Origin: JADJPO01 sp963828555
GTDB lineage: Bacteria; Actinomycetota; Actinomycetes; Actinomycetales; Kineosporiaceae
Assembly (NCBI GenBank): GCA_963828555.1
Contig: CAWHEL010000004.1
Coordinates: 930,001 to 994,000 of the forward strand
Direction: 5' to 3'
DNA: 64,000 nucleotides
Position numbers and translations under genes: made by a program. The notes under the pieces were generated by a model that saw only the letters and a program-made list of their open reading frames with translations, had not been told where the DNA came from and searched no databases. Below are positions 25,294-33,592 of the stretch, one piece after another. Every line of letters starts with the position of its first letter. Position 1 is the first letter of the stretch.

Positions 25294-26027
25294 TGGGAAC
25301 CACCAAGGGCGCCGTCCAGGCGGTGATCTTCGACTGGGGCGGTACCCTGACCCCCTGGCACACGGTCGATCTCGCCGAGCAGTGGCGTGCATACGCCGCC
25401 GAGTTCGCCGAGCACCCCGGAGCGGCGGAGGAGCTGGCGGCCCGGATCATGGCCGCCGAGGACGCCGCCTGGGCGCGCATCCGCTCCGGCGGCGCGAGCG
25501 CTCACCTGGCCGAAGTGCTGGCCGCGGCCGGGGTGTCCTCCGACCACCCCGGGCACGAGGCCGCGCTGACCGCCTACGAGGAGTTCTGGGAGCCGCACAC
25601 CTACACCGACCCGGACGTAACTCCGCTGTTCGCCGGTCTGCGCGCCCGAGGGGTCAAGGTCGGGGTCCTGTCGAACACCATCTGGTCGCGGGACTACCAC
25701 GAGCGGGTGTTCGCCCGGGACGGCGTCCTCGGCCTGATCGACGGGTCGGTCTACACCTCCGAGATCGCGCACGCGAAACCGCACCCCGAGGCCTTCGCTG
25801 CGGCGATGACCGCGGTCGGGGTGAGTGACCCCGCCGGGTGCGTCTACGTGGGGGACCGACCCTACGAGGACGTGCACGGCGCGCAGCGCTGCGGCATGCG
25901 CGCGATCCTGGTCCCCCATTCGGACATCCCTGCGGCGCAACAGGTTCCGGTCGACGTGAACCCGGACGGCGTCGCTCACCGGCTGCTCGACGTGCTTGCC
26001 CACGTGGACGGCTGGCTCGCGGGGTGA
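25293..26027 (+). CDS. HAD-superfamily hydrolase with atypical motif I
   Basis: A 244-residue HAD-fold protein. Motif I reads FDWGGTLTPW, so the nucleophile D14 is present but the usual second aspartate is glycine (G16). Motif II is VGVLSNTIW, motif III lysine is in HAKPHPEAF and motif IV is CVYVGDRPYEDVHGAQRCGM. The missing acid/base Asp is not typical of phosphomonoesterases, so the reaction is uncertain. ATG 25293 overlaps the proS stop by one base and its own stop overlaps the transporter start by 4 bases. Confidence 0.85.
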   Translation: MGTTKGAVQAVIFDWGGTLTPWHTVDLAEQWRAYAAEFAEHPGAAEELAARIMAAEDAAWARIRSGGASAHLAEVLAAAGVSSDHPGHEAALTAYEEFWEPHTYTDPDVTPLFAGLRARGVKVGVLSNTIWSRDYHERVFARDGVLGLIDGSVYTSEIAHAKPHPEAFAAAMTAVGVSDPAGCVYVGDRPYEDVHGAQRCGMRAILVPHSDIPAAQQVPVDVNPDGVAHRLLDVLAHVDGWLAG

Positions 26028-26821
26028 CTCCGCTCGACCCGGCGGCCCCGCTGGACGCGCTCGGCCCGTTCGCACTGCTGATCCTGGCGGCGCTGGTCGC
26101 CGGCTGGGTGGATGCCGTGGTCGGCGGCGGCGGCCTGATCCAGCTGCCGGCGTTGCTGCTCGGGTTCCCCTCGGCGGCCCCGGCTCAGATCCTGGCCACC
26201 AACAAGCTGGCCAGCATCTTCGGCACGGCGACCTCCTCCCTCACCTATGCCCGGCGGATCCGCCCCGACCCGCGCACCGCGGCCACCATGGCCGCCTTCG
26301 CCCTCGCCGGTGCCGCCGGAGGAGCGGCATGCGCCAGCCTGCTGCCCGACCGGGTGTTCCGTCCCATGGTGCTGGTCGGTCTGATCGGCGTCGCTGTCTA
26401 CACCGTCGCCCGGCCGGACCTGGGCCGTCACACCGAGTTGCGCCATGAGGGGCGCGGCCACCTGGTGCGGGCCGGCGCCGTCGGTGCGGGCCTGGGCTTC
26501 TACGACGGCATCTTCGGCCCGGGCACCGGGTCGTTCCTGGTGATCGCGCTGGTCACGGTGCTGGGCTACTCCTTCCTCGCCGCCAGCGGCACCGCCAAGA
26601 TCACGAACGCGGCGACGAACCTCGGCGCGCTGGCGGTCTTCGTGCCGATGGGTGCCCCGATGTGGCGGGTCGGCCTGGCCATGGGCGCGGCGAACCTGGT
26701 CGGCGGCTACCTGGGGGCGCGCACGGCGATCGCCCGGGGCAATGCGTTCGTCCGCGTGGTATTCCTGGTGGTGGTCGCCGCGTTGATCACCCGGCTGGGC
26801 TGGGACCTGCTCAGCCGTTGA
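26024..26821 (+). CDS. TauE/SafE-family membrane transporter
   Basis: A 265-residue inner-membrane protein with about eight hydrophobic helices. It has the family motif AGWVDAVVGGGGLIQLPALL near the N-terminus and its repeat GLGFYDGIFGPGTGSFLVIA in the second half. The usual ATNKLASIFGTATSSLTYAR and SGTAKITNAATNLGAL segments are present. The family exports or imports sulfite, sulfonates and other organic anions; the cargo here is unknown. GTG 26024 overlaps the HAD stop (GTGA). Confidence 0.9.
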   Translation: MTPLDPAAPLDALGPFALLILAALVAGWVDAVVGGGGLIQLPALLLGFPSAAPAQILATNKLASIFGTATSSLTYARRIRPDPRTAATMAAFALAGAAGGAACASLLPDRVFRPMVLVGLIGVAVYTVARPDLGRHTELRHEGRGHLVRAGAVGAGLGFYDGIFGPGTGSFLVIALVTVLGYSFLAASGTAKITNAATNLGALAVFVPMGAPMWRVGLAMGAANLVGGYLGARTAIARGNAFVRVVFLVVVAALITRLGWDLLSR

Positions 26822-26951
26822 CTGCCTGTGCCTTGGCCGATGTCAGTCTGCGACTCGGCCGGGTCACCCACCCAAGGGCTCGACACTGGGGATCACAAGG
26901 GAGGAAACGGGTGCTGTCACAGCCGCTTCCACGCATCGATGATCTCCATCG

Positions 26952-27872
26952 TCATTCGCCGGGGAGGGCGGGCAGCGCTCCGCCGAGGCGATCGGCGCGG
27001 CGGGCGGTCTCCACGGCGTCCGCCGCAATCGAGCGGCGCCATGCGCCATCGACCTGGGCCAGCGCGTTCAGCCCCGTCGTCAGCAGAGCGCGCTCGATCG
27101 AGACGGCCAGCGTCATGGCGGCCGCCGGGGTGGCCACGGTGCCGACCTCGTAGGCGGGCAGTGCCGCCGGGACGACGCCGCCGGCCGCCGCCAGTGCAGC
27201 CGAGTAGCGGTCCCGGCGGGTCTGGTGGTCGGTCCACCACCGGCGGATCCGGGCCCGGTCGGCGGCCGCGACCCGGGCGGTGATCACCCCGTAGCCGAAC
27301 ACGGCCGCGTGCTCGCCCCGGATCAGTGCCGCCAACGCCGCCCGCCCGGCCGGATCCAGCGACCCGGTGGGGGAGGGCACCGAGACGGGCGCCGGCTCGG
27401 CCAGCCGGTTCCGGGTCGCGAGCAGGTCGGCGTGCACGGCGCGGACGGCGGCGATCCGGGTGAGCAGCACGGCCACCGCGGGTGAGGTGCTCACGACGTC
27501 CGCCAGCGCCTCGGTGGCGCCGGCCAGCTCCGCGGCGAGTTGAGCAGCCGTGGCCGGACTTGATGCGCCTGGCCTCGGTGAGGAGCCCACCCGGCCGAGA
27601 GCGACCAGGTGGGCCCGATGATCGGCGCTGATCCGGGCGTGGGGAGCGGTCGTTCCCCCCGGTGCACTCAGGGCCAGCAGGGCGACGGCGCGCGCGACGG
27701 TCCTGGCCACCGCCGCAGCCTCCGCAGACTCCGTGGCGTCTGCGGTGCGCAGGGAGCCTGCTGAGCCCCCCGGCGTCCGGGTAGAGGAACCCCCGTCCGA
27801 GCTGCAGGCCGACGTCAGCACCCCGGCCGAGGCCAGGCCAACCGCGGTCAGAACGGTGCGCCGGCTGCTCAC
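26952..27872 (-). CDS. DUF4439 ferritin-like lipoprotein
   Basis: A 306-residue exported protein. The N-terminus SSRRTVLTAVGLASAGVLTS followed by A-C has a twin-arginine (Tat)-like signal ending in a lipobox with C23. The helical domain at about 170-306 contains LAALIRGEHAAVFGYGVITA and matches the ferritin-like DUF4439 family that sits beside rimP in many actinobacteria. Function is unknown; metal or redox chemistry at the outer face of the membrane is only a guess. The GTG at 27872 is chosen because AAAGGA lies 8 bases upstream. It is divergent from rimP. Confidence 0.82.
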   Translation of the reverse strand: MSSRRTVLTAVGLASAGVLTSACSSDGGSSTRTPGGSAGSLRTADATESAEAAAVARTVARAVALLALSAPGGTTAPHARISADHRAHLVALGRVGSSPRPGASSPATAAQLAAELAGATEALADVVSTSPAVAVLLTRIAAVRAVHADLLATRNRLAEPAPVSVPSPTGSLDPAGRAALAALIRGEHAAVFGYGVITARVAAADRARIRRWWTDHQTRRDRYSAALAAAGGVVPAALPAYEVGTVATPAAAMTLAVSIERALLTTGLNALAQVDGAWRRSIAADAVETARRADRLGGALPALPGE

Positions 27873-27914
27873 AGCGGGGATCCTTTCACGGCGCCGCGGG
27901 GCCGATGGCGCCGG

Positions 27915-27920
27915 TAGGCT
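27915..27920 (+). promoter_or_regulatory. -10 hexamer TAGGCT of the rimP-nusA-infB operon
   Basis: TAGGCT predicts a transcription start near 27927 and a leader of about 19 bases carrying GAGGAGGG before ATG 27946. It is the only visible promoter in front of the long translation operon. Confidence 0.5.
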
Positions 27921-27945
27921 GAACGAACAATCGAGGAGGGCATTG

Positions 27946-28437
27946 ATGGCGGCGTCGCAGGTGGACGGCCTACGAGAGCTTGCCGGTGCCGCACTGGCCG
28001 GGACGGGCTTGGTCCTGGAAGACGTGTCGATCACCAGCGCCGGACGGCGCCGGGTGGTCAAGATCGTGGTCGACCTGCCGGCGGATCAGCTCGGCGGCGT
28101 CCCCCTGGAAGCGGTCTCCCAGGCCTCGCACGCGGTGTCGGAGGCGCTCGACGTCAGCCCGGTACTGGGTCAGGCCCCCTACACGCTGGAGGTCACCTCG
28201 CCCGGGGTGGGCCGCCCGCTCACCGAGCTGAGGCACTGGTCGCGGGCCCGCCAGCGTCTGGTGGAGGTGCGCCTGACCGACGGCGGCACCGTCACCGGCC
28301 GGCTGACCGCGGTGGGCGACGACGGCTTGGAGCTGGCCGGCAGCCCCGGCGGCCCGCCGCACCGCCTGGCCTGGAGCCGGGTCGAGCGCGGCGCCGTCCA
28401 GGTGGAGTTCGGCGCCGTGGGGCAGGAGAGCGACTGA
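27946..28437 (+). CDS. rimP: ribosome maturation factor RimP
   Basis: Assists late 30S subunit assembly. The 163-residue protein has the N-terminal KH-like domain (LVLEDVSITSAGRRRVVKIV, VSQASHAVSEALD) with the family signature YTLEVTSPGVGRPLTELRHW, and a C-terminal SH3-like barrel (VTGRLTAVGDDGLEL). ATG 27946 has GAGGAGGG at the right distance; the frame is open further upstream but would cross the promoter. Its stop overlaps the nusA start by one base. Confidence 0.95.
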   Translation: MAASQVDGLRELAGAALAGTGLVLEDVSITSAGRRRVVKIVVDLPADQLGGVPLEAVSQASHAVSEALDVSPVLGQAPYTLEVTSPGVGRPLTELRHWSRARQRLVEVRLTDGGTVTGRLTAVGDDGLELAGSPGGPPHRLAWSRVERGAVQVEFGAVGQESD

Positions 28438-29417
28438 TGGACATCGATCTTGCGGCACTGAGGGACATCGAACGGGAGAAGGAGATCCCGTTCGATGTGC
28501 TGGTGCGCACCATCGAGCAGGCGATGCTGCTGGCCTACCACCGCACCGAGGGCGCCGAGGCGGACGCCCGGGTCGTACTCGACCGCGCCACCGGCCACGT
28601 CGTGGTCTGGGCCCGCGAGGTCGACGCCGCAGGCCACCTGGTGCGCGAATGGGATGACACGCCCGAGGGATTCGGCCGGATCGCGGCGACCACCGCCCGG
28701 CAGACGATCCTGCAGCGGCTGCGCGACGCCGAGGACGAGCAGGTGCTCGGGGAGTTCCTGGGCCGCGAGGGCGACATCGTCTCCGGCCTGGTGCAGCAGA
28801 GCACCGACCCGCGGATGGTGCACGTGGACCTCGGCTCGGTCGAGGCCGTGCTGCCGCCGGCCGAGCAGGTGCCGGGGGAGGACTACACGCACGGCAGCCG
28901 GTTGCGCTGCTACGTGGTGGCCGTGCGCAAGGGGGCCAAGGGGCCCTCGATCCAGGTCTCCCGGACCCACCCCAACCTGGTGCGCAAGCTGTTCGCGCTC
29001 GAGGTGCCCGAGGTGGCCGACGGCACGGTGGAGATTGTCGGGCTGGCCCGCGAGGCGGGGCATCGGACCAAGATTGCGGTGCGGTCCACGGTGGCCGGGG
29101 TGAACGCCAAGGGTTCGTGCATCGGTCCGCTGGGGGCACGGGTGCGGGCCGTGGTCTCCGAGCTGCACGGCGAGAAGATCGACATCATCGACTACAACGA
29201 GGACCCGGCCGGCTATGTGGCGGCCGCGCTGTCGCCGGCCAAGGTCACCTCGGTGGAGGTGGTCGACGAGGCCACTCGCTCGGCCCGGGTCGTGGTGCCC
29301 GATTACCAACTCTCCCTGGCGATCGGCAAGGAGGGGCAGAACGCCCGGCTGGCGGCCAAGCTCACCGGATGGCGGATAGACATCCGTCCGGACGTGCCCA
29401 CCGAGACGCCGGGCTGA
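28437..29417 (+). CDS. nusA: transcription termination/antitermination factor NusA
   Basis: Binds RNA polymerase and nascent RNA to modulate pausing and termination. The 326-residue form lacks C-terminal acidic repeats, as usual in actinobacteria. Order: polymerase-binding N-domain (EKEIPFDVLVRTIEQAML), S1 domain about 110-180 (EGDIVSGLVQQSTDP), KH1 with NAKGSCIGPLGARVRAVVSE and KH2 with LAIGKEGQNARLAAKLTGWR. ATG 28437 overlaps the rimP stop (TGATG). Confidence 0.97.
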   Translation: MDIDLAALRDIEREKEIPFDVLVRTIEQAMLLAYHRTEGAEADARVVLDRATGHVVVWAREVDAAGHLVREWDDTPEGFGRIAATTARQTILQRLRDAEDEQVLGEFLGREGDIVSGLVQQSTDPRMVHVDLGSVEAVLPPAEQVPGEDYTHGSRLRCYVVAVRKGAKGPSIQVSRTHPNLVRKLFALEVPEVADGTVEIVGLAREAGHRTKIAVRSTVAGVNAKGSCIGPLGARVRAVVSELHGEKIDIIDYNEDPAGYVAAALSPAKVTSVEVVDEATRSARVVVPDYQLSLAIGKEGQNARLAAKLTGWRIDIRPDVPTETPG

Positions 29418-29450
29418 GCCGGTCGAGGTAGTGGTGAACAGGGGTGAGCG

Positions 29451-29804
29451 GTGAAGCGCGCTAGACTGACGGAGGCCGCAAGCACCGAACCGCAGCGCAC
29501 CTGTGTGGGTTGTCGGAGACGTGCTGACCGGTCCGTCCTGTTGCGAGTGACTGCGGGTGAGGTCGACGGGCTCTGGTCCGTCACCCCTGATCCGCGCCGC
29601 CGCCGCCCTGGTCGAGGCGCATGGCTGCACCTCGACCCGAGGTGTCTCGACGTCGCCGAACGCCGTACGGCGTTCCCGCGGGCCCTGCGCCGCAGTGGGC
29701 CGCTGGATCCGGCGCCGTTGCGGCAGTACGTGAACACGCACCACCTGACAGCAAGTTCCACCGTCCAGCCGGAAGCGGGTCAGAAATCGATGAGCACCCG
29801 ATGA
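29451..29804 (+). CDS. YlxR-family RNA-binding protein
   Basis: A 117-residue basic protein with the YlxR core RTCVGCRRRADRSVLLRV, GRGAWLHLDPRCLDVAERR and ALRR. YlxR (RnpM in some bacteria) sits between nusA and infB almost universally and binds RNA. The region after about residue 95 is a low-complexity tail. GTG 29451 is the annotated start; a GTG inside CVGC is possible, and a TAGACT hexamer at 29462-29467 could be an internal promoter. Confidence 0.88.
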   Translation: MKRARLTEAASTEPQRTCVGCRRRADRSVLLRVTAGEVDGLWSVTPDPRRRRPGRGAWLHLDPRCLDVAERRTAFPRALRRSGPLDPAPLRQYVNTHHLTASSTVQPEAGQKSMSTR

Positions 29805-29879
29805 GTACCCAGCGATGAGTACCGCCCAGCCGTAAAGACGGTCCGCGCCTGTCCTGGCTCGGACCGAGACAGGAGAGAT

Positions 29880-32831
29880 GTGGCAAAGGTCCGGGTCTAC
29901 GAGCTCGCGAAAGAGCTCGGGGTCGAAAGCAAAGTTGTGATGACCAAGCTCCAGGAGCTTGGCGAATTCGTCCGGTCGGCATCCTCGACCGTTGAGCCTC
30001 CGGTGGTGCGCAAGCTGCGCGAGCAGTTCGCCTCCAGCACGTCGGCCCCCCCGGTGGCTGCTCCCGCTCCGGCCAAGCCCGGTGCTCGGCCCACCCGCCC
30101 GGTTCCGGCTCCGGCACCGTCGTTGCCCGAATCGGCCACGGCACCGAGCCCGGCCCCCCTGGTGGTGCCGGCTCCGGCGCCCGTCCGGGCACCGGCCGCC
30201 TCGGCCGTGCCGTCGGCACCCGCGGCTCCCGCCGCCCCGGCTGCTCCTGTTCCGGCGGCCCCCGCGGCCGCTGCCCCGGCTCCGGTCGCGCCGGCCCCTC
30301 CTGCGGCACCCGTAGCGCCGGAGGCACCCGCCGCCGCTCCGGCTGCTCCGGCCCGTCCGGCAGGCCCACGGCCCGGCCCCGCGGCACGCCCGCAGACTCC
30401 GGCTCCGGCCCGTCCGGGGAACAACCCGTTCGCCCCGAGCCAGGGCATGCCGCGTCCCGGCGGCGGACCGCGCCCGGGGAACAATCCGTTCGCCTCCAGC
30501 CAGGGCATGCCGCGCCCCGGCGGCAACCGCGGTGCCGCTCCGGGCGGTCCCAGCGCTCCGGCCGGCTCGAGCGGCGCCGCAGGTACCACGGATCGTCCCG
30601 GCGGTCCGCGCCCGGCCGGCCCTCGCCCCCCCTCCGGCGGTCCGCGCCCGAACCCCGGCATGATGCCGGGCCGTTCGGCGGTCGGTCGTCCGGGCCCGGG
30701 AGGGCCCGGTGGCGGCGGAGGCGGCCGTACCGGTGCCCCTGGCCGCGGTGGCCCCGGTGCCGGTCGCCCGGGCGGTGGCGGCGGCGGATTCGCCGGCCGG
30801 CCCGGTGGTGGTGGCGGTCCTGGTGGCCCCGGTGGCCCGGGCGGTCCCGGTGGACCGGCCGGTGGGCGTGGCTTCGGCAAGGGCTCCGGCGGGCGCGGTG
30901 GCACCCAGGGTGCCTTCGGCCGCGGCGGTCGCCCGGGCCGGGTCAAGAAGTCCAAGCGGCAGAAGCGCCAGGAGTTCGACAACATGCAGGCGCCGATGTC
31001 GGGTGGCGTGGCGATCCCGCGCGGCGATGGCTCGACGATCGTCCGGCTGCGCCGCGGGGCCTCGCTGACCGACTTCGCAGACAAGATCAACGCGAACCCG
31101 GCCGGCCTGGTGGCGATCCTGATCCACCTGGGCGAGCTGGCCACGGCCACGCAGTCCCTCGACGAGGACACCTTCCGACTGCTCGGGTCCGAGTTGGGTT
31201 ACGACATCCAGGTGGTCTCGCCCGAGGACGAGGACCGCGAGCTGCTCGGCACCTTCGACATCGACATCGAGGGTGAGGCCGAGGGCGACGAGGAGTTCCT
31301 CGAGCCGCGCCCGCCGGTGGTCACCGTCATGGGTCACGTCGACCACGGAAAGACCAAGATGCTGGACGCGATCCGGCACGCGAACGTGGTCGCCGGCGAG
31401 GCCGGTGGCATCACCCAGCACATCGGTGCCTACCAGGTGCACTTCGAGCACGAGGGCGTCAACCGGGCGCTGACCTTCATCGACACCCCCGGTCATGAGG
31501 CGTTCACCGCCATGCGTGCACGTGGCGCGAAGGTCACTGACATCGCGGTCCTGGTGGTCGCCGCCGACGACGGCGTGATGCCGCAGACGATCGAGGCGCT
31601 CAACCACGCCCAGGCCGCCGGCGTGCCGATCGTGGTCGCGGTGAACAAGGTGGACAAGGAGGGGGCCAACCCCGACAAGATCCGCCAGCAGCTCACCGAG
31701 TACAACCTGGTGGCCGAGGAGTACGGCGGCGACACGATGTTCGTCGACGTGTCGGCCAAGCAGCGGCTGAACATCGATGCGCTGCTCGAAGCCGTGCTGC
31801 TCACCGCGGACGCCGCGCTCGACCTGCGCGCCAACCCGGACAAGGACGCCCGCGGTGTGGCCATCGAGGCCAGCCTGGACAAGGGACGCGGCCCGCTGGC
31901 CACGGTCCTGGTCCAGTCCGGCACCCTGGCGGTCGGCGACTCCATCGTCTGCGGCACCGCCTACGGCCGGGTCCGGGCGATGCTGGACGAGAACGGCGAG
32001 GCGATGGACGTCGCCCTGCCGTCGCGCCCCGTGCAGGTGCTCGGTCTCACCTCGGTGCCTCGCGCCGGTGACACGTTCATCGTGGCGCCGGACGACCGCA
32101 CCGCACGTCAGATCGCCGAGAAGCGTGAGGCCGTGGAACGGGCCGCCAACCTGGCCCGCCGCCGCAAGCGGATCAGCCTGGAGGACTTCACCAAGGCCCT
32201 GGAGCAGGGCAAGGTGCAAACCCTCAACCTGATCCTCAAGGGCGACGTCTCCGGTTCGGTGGAGGCCCTGGAGGACGCCCTGCTCAAGATCGTGGTCGAC
32301 GAGCAGGTGCAGCTCCAGGTGATCCACCGCGGGGTCGGCGCGATCACGCAGAACGACGTGAACCTGGCCACGGTCGACAACGCCGTGATCATCGGGTTCA
32401 ACGTCCGCCCGGCGGAGCGGGTGGCCGAACTGGCCGACCGTGAGGGCGTGGACCTGCGCTTCTACTCGGTCATCTACCAGGCGCTCGACGACGTCGAGGC
32501 GGCGCTCAAGGGCATGCTCAAGCCGGAGTACGAGGAGGCGCAGCTCGGCACGGCCGAGGTGCGTGAGATCTTCCGGTCCAGCAAGTTCGGCAACATCGCC
32601 GGCTGTCTGGTGCGTACCGGGGAGATCCGTCGCAACTCCAAGGCCCGCGTGTTGCGCGACGGCGTCGTGATCGGCGACAACCTGCAGATCGAGTCGCTCA
32701 AGCGGTTCAAGGACGACGCCACCGAGGTGCGCGACGGTTACGAGTGCGGCATCGGCCTGGGGTCGTTCAACGACCTCCGGGTGGACGACGTGATCGAGAC
32801 CTTCGAGATGCGGGAGAAGCCACGTACGTAG
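29880..32831 (+). CDS. infB: translation initiation factor IF-2
   Basis: GTPase that delivers initiator tRNA to the 30S subunit. The 983-residue product has an IF2_N module (VRVYELAKELGVESKVVMTK). A long Pro/Ala then Gly/Arg-rich linker spans about 60-350, with a duplicated 20-residue block containing NNPFA and SQGMPRPGG. A second IF2_N region precedes the G domain with G1 GHVDHGKT at about 485-492, DTPGHEAF and NKVDKEGAN. Domains II-IV end at FEMREKPRT. GTG 29880 follows AGGAGA. The 3' end overlaps the presumed DUF503 start. Confidence 0.97.
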   Translation: MAKVRVYELAKELGVESKVVMTKLQELGEFVRSASSTVEPPVVRKLREQFASSTSAPPVAAPAPAKPGARPTRPVPAPAPSLPESATAPSPAPLVVPAPAPVRAPAASAVPSAPAAPAAPAAPVPAAPAAAAPAPVAPAPPAAPVAPEAPAAAPAAPARPAGPRPGPAARPQTPAPARPGNNPFAPSQGMPRPGGGPRPGNNPFASSQGMPRPGGNRGAAPGGPSAPAGSSGAAGTTDRPGGPRPAGPRPPSGGPRPNPGMMPGRSAVGRPGPGGPGGGGGGRTGAPGRGGPGAGRPGGGGGGFAGRPGGGGGPGGPGGPGGPGGPAGGRGFGKGSGGRGGTQGAFGRGGRPGRVKKSKRQKRQEFDNMQAPMSGGVAIPRGDGSTIVRLRRGASLTDFADKINANPAGLVAILIHLGELATATQSLDEDTFRLLGSELGYDIQVVSPEDEDRELLGTFDIDIEGEAEGDEEFLEPRPPVVTVMGHVDHGKTKMLDAIRHANVVAGEAGGITQHIGAYQVHFEHEGVNRALTFIDTPGHEAFTAMRARGAKVTDIAVLVVAADDGVMPQTIEALNHAQAAGVPIVVAVNKVDKEGANPDKIRQQLTEYNLVAEEYGGDTMFVDVSAKQRLNIDALLEAVLLTADAALDLRANPDKDARGVAIEASLDKGRGPLATVLVQSGTLAVGDSIVCGTAYGRVRAMLDENGEAMDVALPSRPVQVLGLTSVPRAGDTFIVAPDDRTARQIAEKREAVERAANLARRRKRISLEDFTKALEQGKVQTLNLILKGDVSGSVEALEDALLKIVVDEQVQLQVIHRGVGAITQNDVNLATVDNAVIIGFNVRPAERVAELADREGVDLRFYSVIYQALDDVEAALKGMLKPEYEEAQLGTAEVREIFRSSKFGNIAGCLVRTGEIRRNSKARVLRDGVVIGDNLQIESLKRFKDDATEVRDGYECGIGLGSFNDLRVDDVIETFEMREKPRT
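30413..30525 (+). repeat. 60-base in-frame duplication inside infB
   Basis: The segment encoding RPGNNPFAPSQGMPRPGG is followed immediately by one encoding RPGNNPFASSQGMPRPGG, with a 60-base period. It lies in the disordered linker of IF-2, where length variation is common, and may be a recent slippage duplication. Confidence 0.7.
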
Positions 32832-33118
32832 GGTCTGCGCGGTTCGACCTGTTGTTCGGTGACGTCGGTTCGCTGAAGGAGAAGCGCTCGCTGGTGCGGC
32901 CGATCGTGGCCGAGCTGCGGCGGCGGTTCGAGGTCAGCGCGGCCGAGACCGGAGACACGAACGTGCACCGGCGGTGTGAGGTCGGGGTCTCCCTGGTCGC
33001 GGCCGACCCGGGCCACTGCCACCAGGTGCTCGCCTCGTGCGAGCGCCTGGTGGCAGGGCGTCCCGAACTGGAACTGCTCGGCGCCCGGCTGCGGGTCTGG
33101 GACGACGAGGACGAGTGA
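32822..33118 (+). CDS. DUF503 family protein (start codon non-canonical)
   Basis: A protein of about 98 residues conserved between infB and rbfA. The core YVGSARFDLLFGDVGSLKEK, VRPIVAELRRRFEVSAAETG and CHQVLASCERLV is full length and uninterrupted. The family starts with Met just before YVG; here that codon is ACG (32822-32824), with GGGAG at 32812-32816 as a well-placed ribosome site. No ATG, GTG or TTG lies in frame near it; the nearest, GTG 32744, would add 26 residues inside infB. Function is unknown; ribosome maturation is suggested only by neighbours. Confidence 0.8.
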   Translation, partial: TYVGSARFDLLFGDVGSLKEKRSLVRPIVAELRRRFEVSAAETGDTNVHRRCEVGVSLVAADPGHCHQVLASCERLVAGRPELELLGARLRVWDDEDE

Positions 33119-33133
33119 TGACGAGGGAACGGG

Positions 33134-33139
33134 TACCGT
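33134..33139 (+). promoter_or_regulatory. -10 hexamer TACCGT of rbfA
   Basis: TACCGT is followed by CGAGCC and then ATG 33146, a leaderless arrangement inside the translation operon. It would give an independent promoter for rbfA-truB. Confidence 0.45.
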
Positions 33140-33145
33140 CGAGCC

Positions 33146-33592
33146 ATGGCTGATACGGCACGCGCGCGTAAGTTGGCCGACCGGATCCACGAGATCGTCG
33201 CCGAGGCGCTCGAGAAGAGGATCAAGGACCCCCGACTCGGGTTCATCACGGTCACCGACACCACGGTGACCGGGGATCTGCAGCACGCGACGGTCTTCTA
33301 CACCGTGCTCGGCGATGCCGCCGAGCAGGAGGCCTCCGCCACGGCGCTGGAGAGCGCCAAGGGGGTGCTGCGCTCCGAGGTGGGAAAGCGCACCGGGATC
33401 CGGCTCACCCCGACCCTGGACTTCGTGGCCGACGCGATCCCGGAGAACGCGGCGCACATCGAGGACCTGCTGCGCGCCGCGGCCGCCCACGACGCCGACG
33501 TGGCGGCGCTGGCGGCCTCCTCGGCCTATGCCGGAGAGCCCGACCCCTATCGCCACGACGAGGACGTCGAACCGTCGGTCGAGTCGTCGTGA
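33146..33592 (+). CDS. rbfA: ribosome-binding factor A
   Basis: Cold-shock 30S maturation factor. The 148-residue protein shows RARKLADRIHEIVAEALEKR, IKDPRLGFITVTDTTVTGDL and the C-terminal strand RTGIRLTPTLDFVADAIPEN, the RbfA KH-type fold. An acidic tail follows residue 125. ATG 33146 follows the TACCGT hexamer by 6 bases and has no Shine-Dalgarno. Its stop overlaps the truB start by 4 bases (GTGA). Confidence 0.95.
   Translation: MADTARARKLADRIHEIVAEALEKRIKDPRLGFITVTDTTVTGDLQHATVFYTVLGDAAEQEASATALESAKGVLRSEVGKRTGIRLTPTLDFVADAIPENAAHIEDLLRAAAAHDADVAALAASSAYAGEPDPYRHDEDVEPSVESS

Noticed and set aside
23446..25392. 648-codon open frame on the minus strand over proS
   Set aside because: A shadow of proS; it crosses the inverted repeat and the proS promoter and shows no recognisable domain.
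28179..32327. 1382-codon open frame on the minus strand
   Set aside because: It runs antisense through rimP, nusA and infB and is open only because GC-rich codon bias removes stops; its translation is His/Arg/Asp/Gly low-complexity with no family features.
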